Source of the DNA: Aquilaria yunnanensis
Lineage: Eukaryota; Streptophyta; Magnoliopsida; Malvales; Thymelaeaceae
DNA length: 64,000 bases
NCBI GenBank assembly: GCA_039654915.1
Contig: CM077600.1
Location: 25,714,953-25,778,952 of the forward strand
Direction: 5' to 3'
A program made the position numbers and the translations under genes. How positions within the stretch are numbered: position 1 is the first letter of the stretch; each line of letters begins with the position of its first letter. The notes below the pieces were generated by a model. It searched no databases and was not told where the DNA came from. It worked only from the letters and a program-made list of their open reading frames with translations. Of this stretch, positions 42,714 through 53,640 are shown piece after piece.

Positions 42714-44111
42714 TTAGGCTTGCAACTTGTGAGTTTCCAAGTGGTGTAGAAAGTTTACAATGTATTTGTCCTGCTTGTCGAGATCGCTCACTATTTTTTT
42801 CATCTCCTTGGCCTTCTCCCTGTAAACATTAATCCCGTCAGCCATGATCAACTTGATAGACTCGGCCACGTTGTCGCTCGTAAAGGATCCGTTCTCTTCA
42901 TTCCTCGGAATCTCGACGCCGGCCTGCTTCTCGAGGAAGATGCTGCGCCCCAGGTCCGGCACCAGAGGCAGCATCACCAGCGGGCGCCCGTAGTAGAGCC
43001 CCTCCGTGATGGAGCTCCATCCGCAGTGAGTCAAGAATCCGCCGACGGATTCATGGCCCAGAATCAGGAATTGCGGCGCCCACATCATCCAAACCACACA
43101 TCGATCTGCGATTCGCTCCTCGAACCCTTCCGGCAGCTCTACAGGCATGTCGTCTGTTACCTGTTTCCGAAGCACCCATAAGAAGGGAACACCGGATTTC
43201 TCCAACCCCAGTGCAAGTTCCTTGAGCTCTTCTTGCTGCAGGACAGCTTCGCTCCCGAGCGCGACATAGAGAACGGACTCTTTTCTCTGCTTGTCCAACC
43301 ACCGACTGATTTGCTTCCATTTCTCGTCCATCCCTTCTTGTTTGCCTTCTTTAGCGGACGGGGCCAATAATCCTATCGGAATCACTGTCTTATGGTGCAT
43401 CTCGCCCAGAAGTTTCAGCCACTCATCCTCGATTTCGTTGCAGCTTTTCACAGCAAACACGTCGCAACCAGAAATCGTGGCGCCAACCCGGTACACGTCG
43501 GAAACGTCTGAGGAGCTGGCCTTCAGGAAGGAGCACAATTGTCGTGCCTCAAAGAGGCGGAAGGCTACTTTGGTTGGGAAATTTACCCACTTCGGGGGGA
43601 CGGTGAACTCCTCCGGCGACTTGCGAGGATCTGTTCCGGTCAAGGCTTCAGTGGCGGGGGGTATATTGATACACGTGCAGCAAGCGCCGAAGATGAAGAA
43701 GACAGCACGGGAAATCCCAAAATCAGCGGCTAGTGGTGGCAGCCAGTAGGGAGCGAAGTCGTAGATGATCCAGTCTGGGGCGGCTGACTGAAGGAAGGAA
43801 GCTATGGCATCTTGGAGGCCATCATAAGCCATCTTAAGAAGGGGGACTTGGTGCAATGGGAGGTCGTAGGTAGCCTCAGCAGCCGGTGGCAGGTTGGGCA
43901 CTGGTGGTAGGGAGAGCTTGACGAAGTGGATGAGGGAGGAGAGAGATTTTGGAATTCCAGGGAGGCGATCAATGTTTCTGGGGGTGGAGATGAAGGAGAT
44001 TTTGTGACCCTTTTGGGCGATGAGCTTGGAAAGCTCGAGGAAGGGGATCATGTGGCCGAAGGCTAGCCATGGGAAGACGGCGATGTGGAGCTTGCCGGAA
44101 GATTTGGCCAT
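42714..44111 (-). CDS. UDP-glycosyltransferase, UGT91-like (family 1)
   Basis: Transfers a sugar from a UDP-sugar to a small molecule or glycoside in the cytosol; UGT91-type enzymes often add a second sugar to flavonoid, saponin or terpenoid glycosides. Single exon, 465 residues from ATG 44111. I preferred this start to in-frame ATG 44207 because MAKSSGKLHIAVFPWLAFGH fits the family's N-terminus. The catalytic His is at 20 and its partner Asp at 118 (IIYDF). The PSPG box spans 344-387, from WAPQ through THCGW and E370. Its final residue is Leu387 (codon CTG) where Gln (CAG) is usual in glucosyltransferases, so donor choice may differ. The gene is GC-richer than its flanks. The acceptor cannot be predicted. 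Confidence 0.92.
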   Translation of the reverse strand: MAKSSGKLHIAVFPWLAFGHMIPFLELSKLIAQKGHKISFISTPRNIDRLPGIPKSLSSLIHFVKLSLPPVPNLPPAAEATYDLPLHQVPLLKMAYDGLQDAIASFLQSAAPDWIIYDFAPYWLPPLAADFGISRAVFFIFGACCTCINIPPATEALTGTDPRKSPEEFTVPPKWVNFPTKVAFRLFEARQLCSFLKASSSDVSDVYRVGATISGCDVFAVKSCNEIEDEWLKLLGEMHHKTVIPIGLLAPSAKEGKQEGMDEKWKQISRWLDKQRKESVLYVALGSEAVLQQEELKELALGLEKSGVPFLWVLRKQVTDDMPVELPEGFEERIADRCVVWMMWAPQFLILGHESVGGFLTHCGWSSITEGLYYGRPLVMLPLVPDLGRSIFLEKQAGVEIPRNEENGSFTSDNVAESIKLIMADGINVYREKAKEMKKIVSDLDKQDKYIVNFLHHLETHKLQA

Positions 44112-44555
44112 GGAGGATGTTAAGAATGTACCACTCATCAGATCAGAGTGTCTTTTCAGTGGTTTTGCTACTGTCACCAGGGGTCCCGCCCAGACAATGC
44201 CGTCCACATTCCAACCAACGCGCTTTGGACTTGTGAACCATTTTAGGACTCTCTAGCGGGAAGATTCTAAAATACAGCGGGTGTATCGATGCACCCCCAA
44301 TCTGCACCGTCTGATTGAAAAATGCTGATTTTCTTTAACTATCCATCAAGTCCTACATTTTCCTCTTTTTACGAAATAGAGATTTAGGTTTTATATTTTA
44401 TCATCCAGGCCCAAACTAGTAAAGATCAAGCAGAGGCAATCAGTTCAAGGGTTTAACCGGTGACTTCTTCAAAATTTGAGATTGCCGCCATCCGTTCGTT
44501 GGGATATCCTCGCTGTCGTATCCTCCTGGACATGGGCCTTTGATCACGCTACCAT

Positions 44556-44674
44556 TCAACGAGCCACTAGCCAAACCAGCCCGATGAAGCCGTTTGCAAA
44601 TCCCAAGCTGCCGTTGATCACGAATCCTAGGCCACCGTCGATCGTGAATCCAAGGTTGTTGTTGATTGCGACTC
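44556..44674 (-). other. 3' half of a minisatellite ORF split by copia
   Basis: Three 24-bp units (each starting AATCC on the plus strand) precede the retrotransposon. On the minus strand they encode LGF-x-x-(D/N)G-type octads. The frame ends at a TGA at 44558-44556. Together with 49049-49264 and minus one copy of the GACTC duplication, the empty site would read as one continuous frame. It is not known to be a gene. Confidence 0.55.
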
Positions 44675-44944
44675 TGAAAGGTTGGTTCAGAATAAGAACA
44701 TAAACTCACAGAGAATTGGGAGGTGAAGCACACATCATTGAATAAAAACTGAGGCTTATATAAGCCTGTTACAAACTAAGAAGTAATAAAAAACAAACTC
44801 CACGTTGACACCTTATCCTAAACGTGGTTAATGGCTAAGATAGAATCTTAACAGAACATAAACTCAGCCTAAAGACTAGGACTGACTTATTAACAACAAC
44901 AGTAAAAATAACAACAAAACAAAATAACTAGTAAATGCTTCACA
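44675..44944 (-). repeat. Copia 3' LTR (270 bp)
   Basis: Direct repeat of 48779-49048, same length, nine mismatches and no gaps (about 96.7% identity). On the minus strand it begins TGTGAA and ends TTTCA, the canonical TG...CA. It is preceded on the plus strand by the 5-bp duplication GACTC (44670-44674). Confidence 0.95.
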
Positions 44945-44956
44945 TATCCTCCCTTA
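44945..44956 (-). other. Copia polypurine tract
   Basis: Minus-strand TAAGGGAGGATA directly abuts the 3' LTR. This is the expected plus-strand DNA primer. Confidence 0.8.
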
Positions 44957-44989
44957 AACTGATTCTATCCAACAATCAGTTTACTTCAT

Positions 44990-47900
44990 CTTTTGTGCAC
45001 ATGCCCAATTTTTTCAAGCACTATTCTCCACCAAACTGCTTGGCATGCACAATGAGCAGCTGCAATAAATTCAGCTTCTGTGGTTAAAAGAGTCACAATT
45101 GGTTGCTTCTTTGATGACCAAGAAACTGCTTCAATACCAAATATAAAAGCATAGCCTGAAGTACTTTTTCAGTCATCAACGTCCCCTGCATAATCATTAT
45201 CCGTAAAACCCAGCAAACTTCTTTTGATGCCTCCTTTATAAGCAATCCCCAGCTCAACAGTACCCTTCAAGTATCTCAGAATTCTTTTTGCAGCTTGCAA
45301 ATGTTATTCTGTAGGTTTCTCCATGTACTTACTGATTAAGCTGACTGAGAACATCAAGTCCAGCCTTGTGGCTGTTAAGTACATTAGACTTCTAACAATC
45401 TGTTTGAATGATGTAGCATCAACAGCAACTTCTCTTCCAGCCTTTGATAACTTACAGCTTGGAACGATAGGATTGTTCACAGAATTGCTTTCATGCATAC
45501 CAAAATGCTTCAGTACATCATATGCGTACTTCCCTTGACTGATGAAAATTCCTTCCTCGCCCTGTGAAACTTCTACTCCAAGAAAATACTTCATTTTCCC
45601 CAGATCAGTCATTGCAAACTCTTTCATCATAGACTGCTTAAATTTTGTAAACATAGCTTCATTATTTCCAGTGAAAACTAAATCATCAACGTAAAGACTT
45701 ACAATGAGAATGTTGTTCTTCTGATTTCACAAAAAGTGTGTGCTCGTAATAGCATTTTTCAAATCCTTCCTTGATGAAATATCCTTCAATCCGGCTGTAC
45801 CATGCACAAGGAGCTTGTTTGAGCCCATACAATGCCTTTTTAAGTCTGCAAACTTTGTGTTCTTCTCCCTTTATTTCAAAACCTTGTGGTTGGTCCACGA
45901 ACACATCTTCAGTTAACTCTCTATGCAAGAAAGCACTTTTGACATCAAGCTGGTAAACACGCCATCCATTTTGGGCTACTAAGGCAAGAATAAGTCTGAT
46001 GGTATCCCATCTAGCCACTGGAGCAAAAACTTCACTGTAGTCAATTCCATATTGCTGTAAGTAACCCTTTGCTACCAAGCGAGCCTTGTACTTATCAATT
46101 TCACCCTTCTCGTTTAGCTTGGTTTTGTAAATCCACTTCGCTCCAACTCCTTTTGCTCATATTGGCAGAACTGTAAGTTCCCGAGTATCATTTTCTTCGA
46201 TAGCCTTAATCTTTTTTTGCATTGCTTCTCTCTATTTTGAGCTTTTGACAGCCTCCTCGAAAGTGACAGGATCTTCAAAACTGGTGAGCATCACTAGATT
46301 TTGCCCTTCATTTTCTTCTTCTGACAATCCTTCACCTGTCACATAATCTTTCCACCAGGCTGGCTTTCTTCTATTCCTCCCTTGAGCTGGACTTATAGCT
46401 TCTCCTTCAGTGGAACCACCAGATGAAGAACTAATATCTCTATCATCATTCTCACATTCTTCATCACGATCGTTCTGTGTTTCTTCCTCTTCCTCATCAT
46501 GATCCCACTCCAGGATATCATTTTGTAACTCCTCACTACTTTTCTTCCAATCCTAAGCATCATCTTCAGCGAATATTACGTCCCTGCTAATCATAAATTT
46601 CTTCGAGATGGGATTGTAAAGTCTATAAACTTTCGACTTTTCACTTACCCCTAGCAAAATATATTTTGTACTCTTGCCATCCAATTTTGATCTTCTAGCA
46701 TCTGGGACATGTACATATGTGATGCACCCAAAAACCTTGAAGTAGTCAACAGTAGGTTTGTTCCCACTCCAAGCCTCTTCAGGTGTAACATTTTTTACAG
46801 CTAACGTTGGGCTCCGGTTCAGAACATGTACTGCCCAGTTAACAGCTTCAACCAAAAAATTTTAGGAATTTGTTTCTCAGATAACATACAACGCACCATG
46901 TTCATGATGGTGCGATTCTTCCTCTCTGCCACCCCATTCTGCTAAGGTGTAAAAGCTGCTATAAGTTGCCTTGTTATACCATTCTCACTACAGAACTGAT
47001 TGAATTCCTTCGATGTGAACTCTCCACCTCTGTCAGTCCGCAGGCAACAAATAGGTTTGCCACTCTCCTTTTCTACCAAAGCTTTGAATTTCTTAAATGC
47101 TCCAAGGGCCTCAAATTTTTCTGTTAAAAACAAAGTCCATGTCTTTCTATTAAAATCATCAATAAAAATAATTAAGTACCTTTTGTTGCTGTGTGATTCA
47201 GGTTTAACAGGACCACAGATGTCAGCATGAACTAGCTGAAGACACTGCAAAGCTCTCCAGAGGCCTTTTTTTGGAATAGCCTTACGGTGTTGCTTGCCTA
47301 CCATGCAGTCAGCGCACACATTCGACATAGCCATGAGCTTTGACAATCTTTGTACCATTTTCTTTGTTTGAAGTGTGTTGAGCCCTTTGAAGCTAAGATG
47401 TCCGAATCTGCGATGCCATAGCTGCGTATTGTTCTTAGCAGTAGCTTGCATGCATGTCATACTTGGTGGCACGATCGACGCCAGTATTGCGAACATTCGA
47501 TTTGAAATCATTCTAAAATGCATGATCCTTCCCATCTTTGGATGATACAGATTGCACTCACCATCTTTGACTAGGATGGCAAGCCCCTTTTTCTTGTAAT
47601 TGTCCTATGCTCAAGAGATTTTTTTTCAACTCTAGTACGAAATAAACTGAAGTGATTACCTGGGTCAATCCATTTACTTGCATTCTAACGTCTCCTTTGC
47701 CCATTACCATCATCTTTGAGTTATCTCCCAGTCTCATGGATTGTCTGAATTCTCCATCAAAATTTGAGAACCATTCCTTCATTCCACACATATGATTACT
47801 GCAGCCAGAATCCAGAAACCAAATATTTTCTTGGTTTAGACCATTTTTCTGGACATAGGATATTAATAACATTTCCTCTTTCTCTTCTGCCTCCACATAG

Positions 47901-48652
47901 TTCACACTTTTTTCCCAACTAGGACATTCATACTAAAAATGTCCTAGTTTGTGGCATCTAAAAAACTCCACGAAATTTTTAGAGAAAGTCTGTCTCCTTC
48001 TTCCTCGATTTCTTCCTCTGGGATTCCCTCGGCCTCTACCTCGGTCTTCACTTCTACCACCAACTTTTCCTTCATTAGTGATTTTCAAAGCCTGTTCGTC
48101 CTCCTGTTGACCTTGCATTCTTTGTTCATGGACCAAAAGGCTGCTTTGAAGTTCATCGACACTCATTGAAGTAACGTCATTTGATTCCTCAATGGAGCAC
48201 ACCACATAGTTAAATTTTGGAGTCATTGACCTCAAAATTTTCTCCACGACTAAATTCTGCTCCATTTTTTCCCCATGAGCTTTCATCTTATTTGTGATTG
48301 CTAACATTTTAGCAAAGTAATCATCCACTTTTTCTCCTTCCTTCATTCCGAGAATTTCAAATTCTCTTCTTAGGGCTTGCAATTGAGCTCGCTTGACTTT
48401 GGTGGAGCCATGGTATTTCTGCTTCATTGAATCCTAGATTGCTTTTGGCGTGCTTTTTTCAAGTATTGTCTCCAAAATAGTCCTGTCAATTGCTTGGAAG
48501 AGATAATTGTTCACTTTTAGATTCCTTAGCTTTTGATCATCAGTTGCTTTCTTTTGAGCTGGCGTCACCTCGGCACCCTCTTCTTGTACAGGGATTCTCT
48601 CTTCTACCAGGCTCCAATGCTCTTTTGATCGTAGGAAATTCTCCATCAACAT
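44990..48652 (-). pseudogene. Copia gag-pol polyprotein, disabled
   Basis: Domains from 5' to 3' on the minus strand are as follows. Gag (48652-47936) is broken by a TAG at about 48433 where Trp is usual. The zinc knuckle near 47930-47970 has lost its first Cys and has a TAG in the Gln position. The protease DSG is at 47812-47804. Integrase starts with an HHCC zinc domain (about 47440-47270) and its Asp-containing core; a TAG near 46942 replaces the Gln before NGVAERKN. Reverse transcriptase runs from 46078, with a frameshift near 45720 and YVDD at 45693-45682. RNase H (45300-44990) carries two or more stops. All breaks look like ordinary decay, several of them C-to-T or G-to-A. It encodes retrotransposition functions only. 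Confidence 0.9.
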
Positions 48653-48764
48653 TGACTAATGGTCATAGTGCCCATCAAATTTTGGAATGGCTGGTTGAAC
48701 AAAGGTTCCGTCTGCAGACGTAGCCATTACTTCTTCTTGGTCACTCACTCAGGCCCCGTAAGAG

Positions 48765-48776
48765 GCTTTGATACCA
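48765..48776 (-). other. Copia primer-binding site
   Basis: Minus-strand TGGTATCAAAGC, two bases inside the 5' LTR, matches the complement of the initiator tRNA-Met 3' end (TGGTATCAGAGC) with one mismatch. Confidence 0.85.
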
Positions 48777-48778
48777 AT

Positions 48779-49048
48779 TGAAAGGTTGGTTCAGAATAAG
48801 AACATAAACTCACAGAGAATTGGGAGGTGAAGCACACATCATTGAATAAAAACTGAGGCTTATATAAGTCTGTTACAAACTGAGAAGTAATAAAAAAAAA
48901 ACTCCACATTGACACCTTATCCTAAACGTGGTTAATGGCTAAGATAGAATCTTAACAGAACATAAACTTAGCCTAAAGACTAGGACTGACTTATTAACAG
49001 CAAAAGTAAAAATAACAGCAAAACAAAATAACTAGTAAATGATTCACA
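48779..49048 (-). repeat. Copia 5' LTR (270 bp)
   Basis: Partner of the LTR at 44675-44944. It is followed on the plus strand by GACTC at 49049-49053. It should hold the element's promoter; TATATAAG at about 48861 is present in both LTRs on the plus strand. Confidence 0.95.
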
Positions 49049-49264
49049 GACTCCACGTCCGTCGTCGGTCGCGAATCCAAAGTGGCTGTTGTCGTTCGCG
49101 AATCCTAGGCCGCCATCATCGTTCTCAAATCCTAGTTTCCCGGCCTTCCATTGCCGCCCGTGGTTAAATCGGCCACTTTCCCAAAAGTCACTGTATGCGT
49201 GCCACTTGTGGTCTTTAAAGTCACCGTCCACCGTCGAACACACCCTAGGTAGCTGCACGCTCAT
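49049..49264 (-). other. 5' half of the minisatellite ORF split by copia
   Basis: An open frame from ATG 49264 reads to the insertion site. It ends in Gly-Phe-rich units (LGFENDDGG, LGFANDNSH, FGFATDDGR) encoded by 27-bp repeats. The phase continues exactly into 44669-44556 when one GACTC copy is used, giving about 109 residues in total. No homolog is recognised. It could be a gene remnant or a minisatellite that happens to be open. Confidence 0.5.
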
Positions 49265-49299
49265 CTGCCACCATTGTTGTGAAAATTCGGACAAACCCG

Positions 49300-50284
49300 A
49301 TCACGACCCTCAGCCATTCCATTTGACTAATTGGTCAAACTGCTGTGTAGTCCTCTTTTTTGCATGTTTGTTCGTTTTAGTCCCTATATCCTCTTTGTTT
49401 TATGGTTCAATCACTAACAACATTATTTAGTTATTCATTTTAATGCTAATTTTATTTTATTTTAATTTAAGTCATGAAATGAATCAAATACTAGCATGAA
49501 ATTTTTAATTATAGATTTAATCTATTTTTGTAATTAAAGTCATCTTTTATTAGGAACGATCATCATGAAAGGAAACAATTATCACAACGTATTAATATAT
49601 TCTATTTTTGAAAGTTAAGTAAATGTTAAATTTATTAATAAATTTTTTAAAATATTTATAGTTATTTTAAAAGAAATATGGATATGTTGATTAGTAACCA
49701 TAACCATATTTCTATGTTAGTTTGTTTTTGTTCAAAAGGTTTATATGTTTGCAACATTTATATGTAAGGTGCTAAAATACTTATTAAATTTGAAAGTAAA
49801 TTGTTCTTATAGGACTTGGTAAAGTACCAAGGCAAATTTATTTTGTTCAAATTTGATTAGTCTCATATATTATAATAAGATTTCCAATTAGCCTAGGAAA
49901 ATTAATTTCGAGTTAAGTAGATTTCAGATTTGGGATTTTGGATTCATGTTGATTTTGGGTTAAGTAGATTTTAGTTTCAGATTTTTAGCTTTAATGTTTA
50001 ATCAAATTATTAGTGCATAAGCTAAAATGACTGGATTATTAAACTTAATTAGTGAATATGGAAGTTACTTGTTTGTAAGAACCAAAACATAGATTTACCA
50101 AATGTGGAAGTTCCTAATATAGACTTGCTAAATATGGATGTTCGTGATATAAAATTGCTAAATATAGATGTTTCTAACATAGACTTACTAAATATGGATG
50201 TTCCTAGCATAGTGTAGACGTTACACCAGCAATTCTAATTTTATAGCCATATTAAAAGAAAAAAAATTAAAATAAATAGATAAT
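49300..50284. other. AT-rich intergenic region
   Basis: No gene seen. A short phrase of the type (C/A)TA(A/G)ACTT(G/A)CTAAATATGGATGTTC(C/G)T recurs four times at about 50090-50215, a small degenerate tandem repeat with period of about 35-38 bp. Confidence 0.5.
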
Positions 50285-50510
50285 ATAATTCAAACTCTAA
50301 TCCATAACTCTAAACCCTAAGCCCTTAATGTAATGTAAAAAAATAATAAATAAAAATTTAACCCTAACATAACTCTAATATAATCCTAAAACTTAAAAAT
50401 GTGACTCTAAATTATAAACCTAAACCCAAACCATAGATCCTATACTTAACCTTAACCCTAAAAACCTTACCTTAATGTATAAACCTAAACCTTAATCCAT
50501 TGATTGTAAT
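50285..50510. repeat. Degenerate telomere-like repeats, short block
   Basis: Many imperfect copies of CCCTAA/CCTAAA/CTTAAC words (for example CTCTAAACCCTAAGCCCTTAA). Too degenerate for a functional telomere; it is an interstitial telomere-like tract. Confidence 0.6.
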
Positions 50511-51085
50511 ATTTCTATTATACTATTAATTTTTTATGATTTTTTTTAAACATTAAAAAAGATAAATTTATTGAAATTTAATAACATCATAAAGATTATT
50601 TTAATAGTTATTTTGTATAATTATCTACATTATTCATATCATTAGTTAATAATTATACTTTTTAGGTCTATAAAGAAATGATTTATTGGTTCCAATATAT
50701 TTAATTATATATGTGGTGATTACATTTAATAAATTAAATATCATTAAATATAATTCTATTAATTAACTATACTTTTTACTGAATACATATTTCTACTTAT
50801 TATTATATTAATATTATTATTATGAATACAAATTCTACATTCCGGTTTTTTGTTCGAGTTTAATACAAGTCAGGTCAATTTCAAGCTTAGGTAATTTTAG
50901 GCCAAGTTATTTAGGTTGGGCAATTATAGAAACTGTTATGGATGCCAAAAAAATATAATTATATATATATTTTTAACTTAAACCATAAAATAGTAACAAA
51001 GCCCAAAAAATAGAATGAAAATTAAACCTTAATTGTGTAGATATTGATTACCAATTTTTGAGAAATAAATTTGAATAAAATTTTA
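50508..51085. repeat. Tandem segmental duplication, copy 1
   Basis: Matches 52372-52800 in order. Shared landmarks are CCATTGATTGTAATATTT (50508; 52379 with ATTATAAT), AATACAAGTCAGGT (50859; 52651), GTAATTTTAGGC and AAAATAGAATGAA before an AAACCTTAATT. The copies are diverged by substitutions and small gaps. Confidence 0.65.
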
Positions 51086-52354
51086 GGGTAAATTTCATTT
51101 ATGATCCCTAACCTTATCACGTCGTCCTAATCGGGTCCTTAACCTTTTTGTTTTCTTAAAGTCCATAACGTACCCAATCGTGTTCCAATCATGGTTCTTT
51201 CATCATTTTATGGTTATCTTTGATGAAATCCTAGTTACAAATACCAATTATATTCCCTACATTTCTTCTTCCTGAGCAAAGCATTATCGGACCTGTAAAA
51301 CTAAAACTCTAACCGCCATCTCCTCCTCTCTCCCTCCCCATAATCATCTGCTCCTATTGTTTCTCAATCTCTTGGACAATTCTTCATTGAGGCCGATTCT
51401 AAATTAGATATATTCATGAATCTACTGGCTAATAATTTCAACAAAAGCCTCTGTCTCATTACCTATCTCACCATCAAAAAGCCCTGTCGAGATTTCTTCA
51501 TCCACATCATCTTATTTACGTTGCTGGAGTACTGGGCAGTAAAAGGAAACGCTGGGCATGATGTGGGATGGCATAGATATAGAGAAATAGCCATGAAATT
51601 GTCCATGGATGCGTGAAATTGAATGGGTTTGAAGCAACAAAGGTTGATCAATGCGGCTAATTCAAGGTGTCACTGTTGTGCTAAATGTCTCTGTCGACTG
51701 ATCCATCATTGATCTTCATCGGCCTTTCCTTGCACCCACAATCCAGCCCAACATTCTCCATCGCTGATTTAGATCCTACAACTACCATCGCTGACGCCTT
51801 GACAAATTTGGGGATAAAAGCCGACACGGCGCCTACGCACGAGTCGATAAAGGCATCAGTAAGTCTTTGTAGTCCATCAAATCGACTCTCTACTACAACC
51901 GTCGGGGCGAGAAAGCATCGGGCATAGGCCACAGCAGCTAGCAATGAGGAGAAGACAAATTTCTGGGTTTAGGAGTTAATGGGTTCAGCTCTGTAAATAT
52001 AGTAGTAAATTTGCCGATTTCAGGTAACAAATGGAGACGAGAATACAGGGATGTGATTTCAAGTAAATGGGCTAGGATGTGGTTGCTAGAAATGGTTAGG
52101 GAAGGAGAGAGGGGGAGAAGATGCTTGTAATGGTAAATTTATTAGCTTGAGGATTATTTGAGTGGGAAAAAAAAATTGTAAGACCAATGTTGACATTTCT
52201 CATAAAAATTTCGTCAAAGTTAACCATGAAAATGACGAAAAGACTACCATTAAACAAAAAATAGAGAGGTTAAGGACTTTAAGAGGACAAAATGAAGGTT
52301 AGGGACCCGATTAGGACAACACGTTAAGGTTGAAGACCATAAATGAAATTTAAC
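51086..52354. mobile_element. Non-autonomous MULE inserted in the duplication (1269 bp)
   Basis: Terminal inverted repeats of about 150 bp (GGGTAAATTTCATTTATG and the inverse GTTAAATTTCATTTATG) are flanked by an 11-bp duplication ATAAAATTTTA (51075-51085 and 52355-52365). There is no transposase. The core, about 51290-51960, is richer in G+C and open on both strands (+ 51685-51927, - 51944-51681) without a recognised domain. It may hold captured host DNA, source unknown. Confidence 0.85.
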
Positions 52355-52365
52355 ATAAAATTTTA

Positions 52366-52790
52366 TTTAAAATAATCCATTGATTATAATATTTTTATGA
52401 TACTGTTAATTTTTTTAATGAAATTTTATTTTTAAATATTAAAAAATATAATTTTTTTTCATCTTTCTTAATTTATGTACTATTTAGAAATGAAGCAAAT
52501 AATCTTGATGTATGGAGTAATATTTATTTTATATAATTATATATAATTTTTATATATTTATGTAATACTAAATAAAACTTTAACCATAACATAACTATAA
52601 TATAATCCAAAAACCCAAAATTTTACGTTCGGATTTTTTTATTCTAATTCAATACAAGTCAGGTTAATTTCTATCTCAAGTAATTTTAGGCTAGGTTATT
52701 TAGTACAGGTAATTATGAAGACTATTATGGATGTCAAAGAACTAGAATTAAATAGTAACAATAGTCCAAAAATAGAATGAATAATAAACC
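52366..52790. repeat. Tandem segmental duplication, copy 2
   Basis: Partner of 50508-51085. Without the MULE the two copies would be about 590 bp apart, so the duplication preceded or is independent of the transposon. It leads directly into the long telomere-like block. Confidence 0.6.
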
Positions 52791-53640
52791 TTAATTCCTA
52801 ACTCTAATTCCTAATCATTAACCCTAAACCTTAAACTTTAATCCTAAACCTTAACCTTAAACCTTGATCCTTAACCCTATTCCCTAAACCTTAACCTAAC
52901 CTTAATCCTTAATCCTTAACCCTAAACCCTATTCCCTAATCCTAAATCGTAACATTAAATATTTAACCATAAACATAATCCTCATCCTAAACCCTTAATC
53001 CTTAACCTTAATCCTAAACCCTAACCATAACCCTATTCCCTAAATCTTAACCCTAACCATAACCCTATTCCTTAAACCTTAACCCTAACCTTAATCCCTA
53101 ATCCTTAACTCTAAACTTTAATCCTAATCTCTAATCCTTGACTCTAATTCTTAATCAATAACCCAAAACCTTAATCCTAAACCATAATCCTTAACCTTAA
53201 ACCCTAATCCTTAACCCTATTCCCTAAACCTTAACCTAACCTTAATCCCTAATCTCAAAACATTAAACCATAATCCCTAATCCTAAACCCTAACATTAAA
53301 TCCCTAACCCTAAACATAATCTTAATCTTAACCCCTTAATCCTAAACTCTAACCATAACCCTAACATTAAATCTCATTCCCTAAACGTAATCCTAATCCT
53401 AAACCCTAACTCTAAACCTAAACCCTAAACCTTAATCCCTAATCCCTAACCCAAAAATCTAATCTTACTCCCTAATCATAAACCCTAACATTAAATCCCA
53501 AATCATAATCCATAATCTTAATCTTAACCCCTTAATCCTAAACCATAACCCTAAACCTTAATCCTTAGCCCTAACCATAAATTTATTCCCTAAAGCCTAA
53601 TATCTACTTATAAACCTTAACTAAACGTAATCCTAATTCT
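52791..53640. repeat. Degenerate telomere-like array (about 850 bp)
   Basis: Dense CCTAA-type words: CCCTAAACCTTAA, CCTTAATCCCTAATCC and AACCATAACCCTATTCCC recur with irregular spacing. The Arabidopsis-type CCCTAAA unit is present but interrupted everywhere. It is consistent with an old interstitial telomeric or subtelomeric sequence. Confidence 0.8.

Larger units (their letters stand above)
44675..49048 (-). mobile_element. Ty1/copia LTR retrotransposon (4374 bp)
   Basis: A complete element in minus orientation with two 270-bp LTRs, a perfect 5-bp target duplication GACTC (44670-44674 and 49049-49053), a primer-binding site, a polypurine tract and a gag-pol region in the copia order protease, integrase, RT, RNase H. 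LTR divergence of 9/270 indicates a moderately recent insertion. Stops and at least one frameshift mean this copy is not autonomous. The integrase and RT motifs are of the common plant Tnt1/Tork-like type (inference). Confidence 0.95.

Noticed and set aside
44112..44207. 32-residue N-terminal extension of the UGT
   Set aside because: Plant UGTs are cytosolic and begin a few residues before the first beta strand. The extension matches nothing typical and is more likely 5' UTR.
52791..53640. True chromosome end
   Set aside because: The CCCTAAA units are heavily degenerate and flanked on both sides by kilobases of other sequence. It is interstitial.
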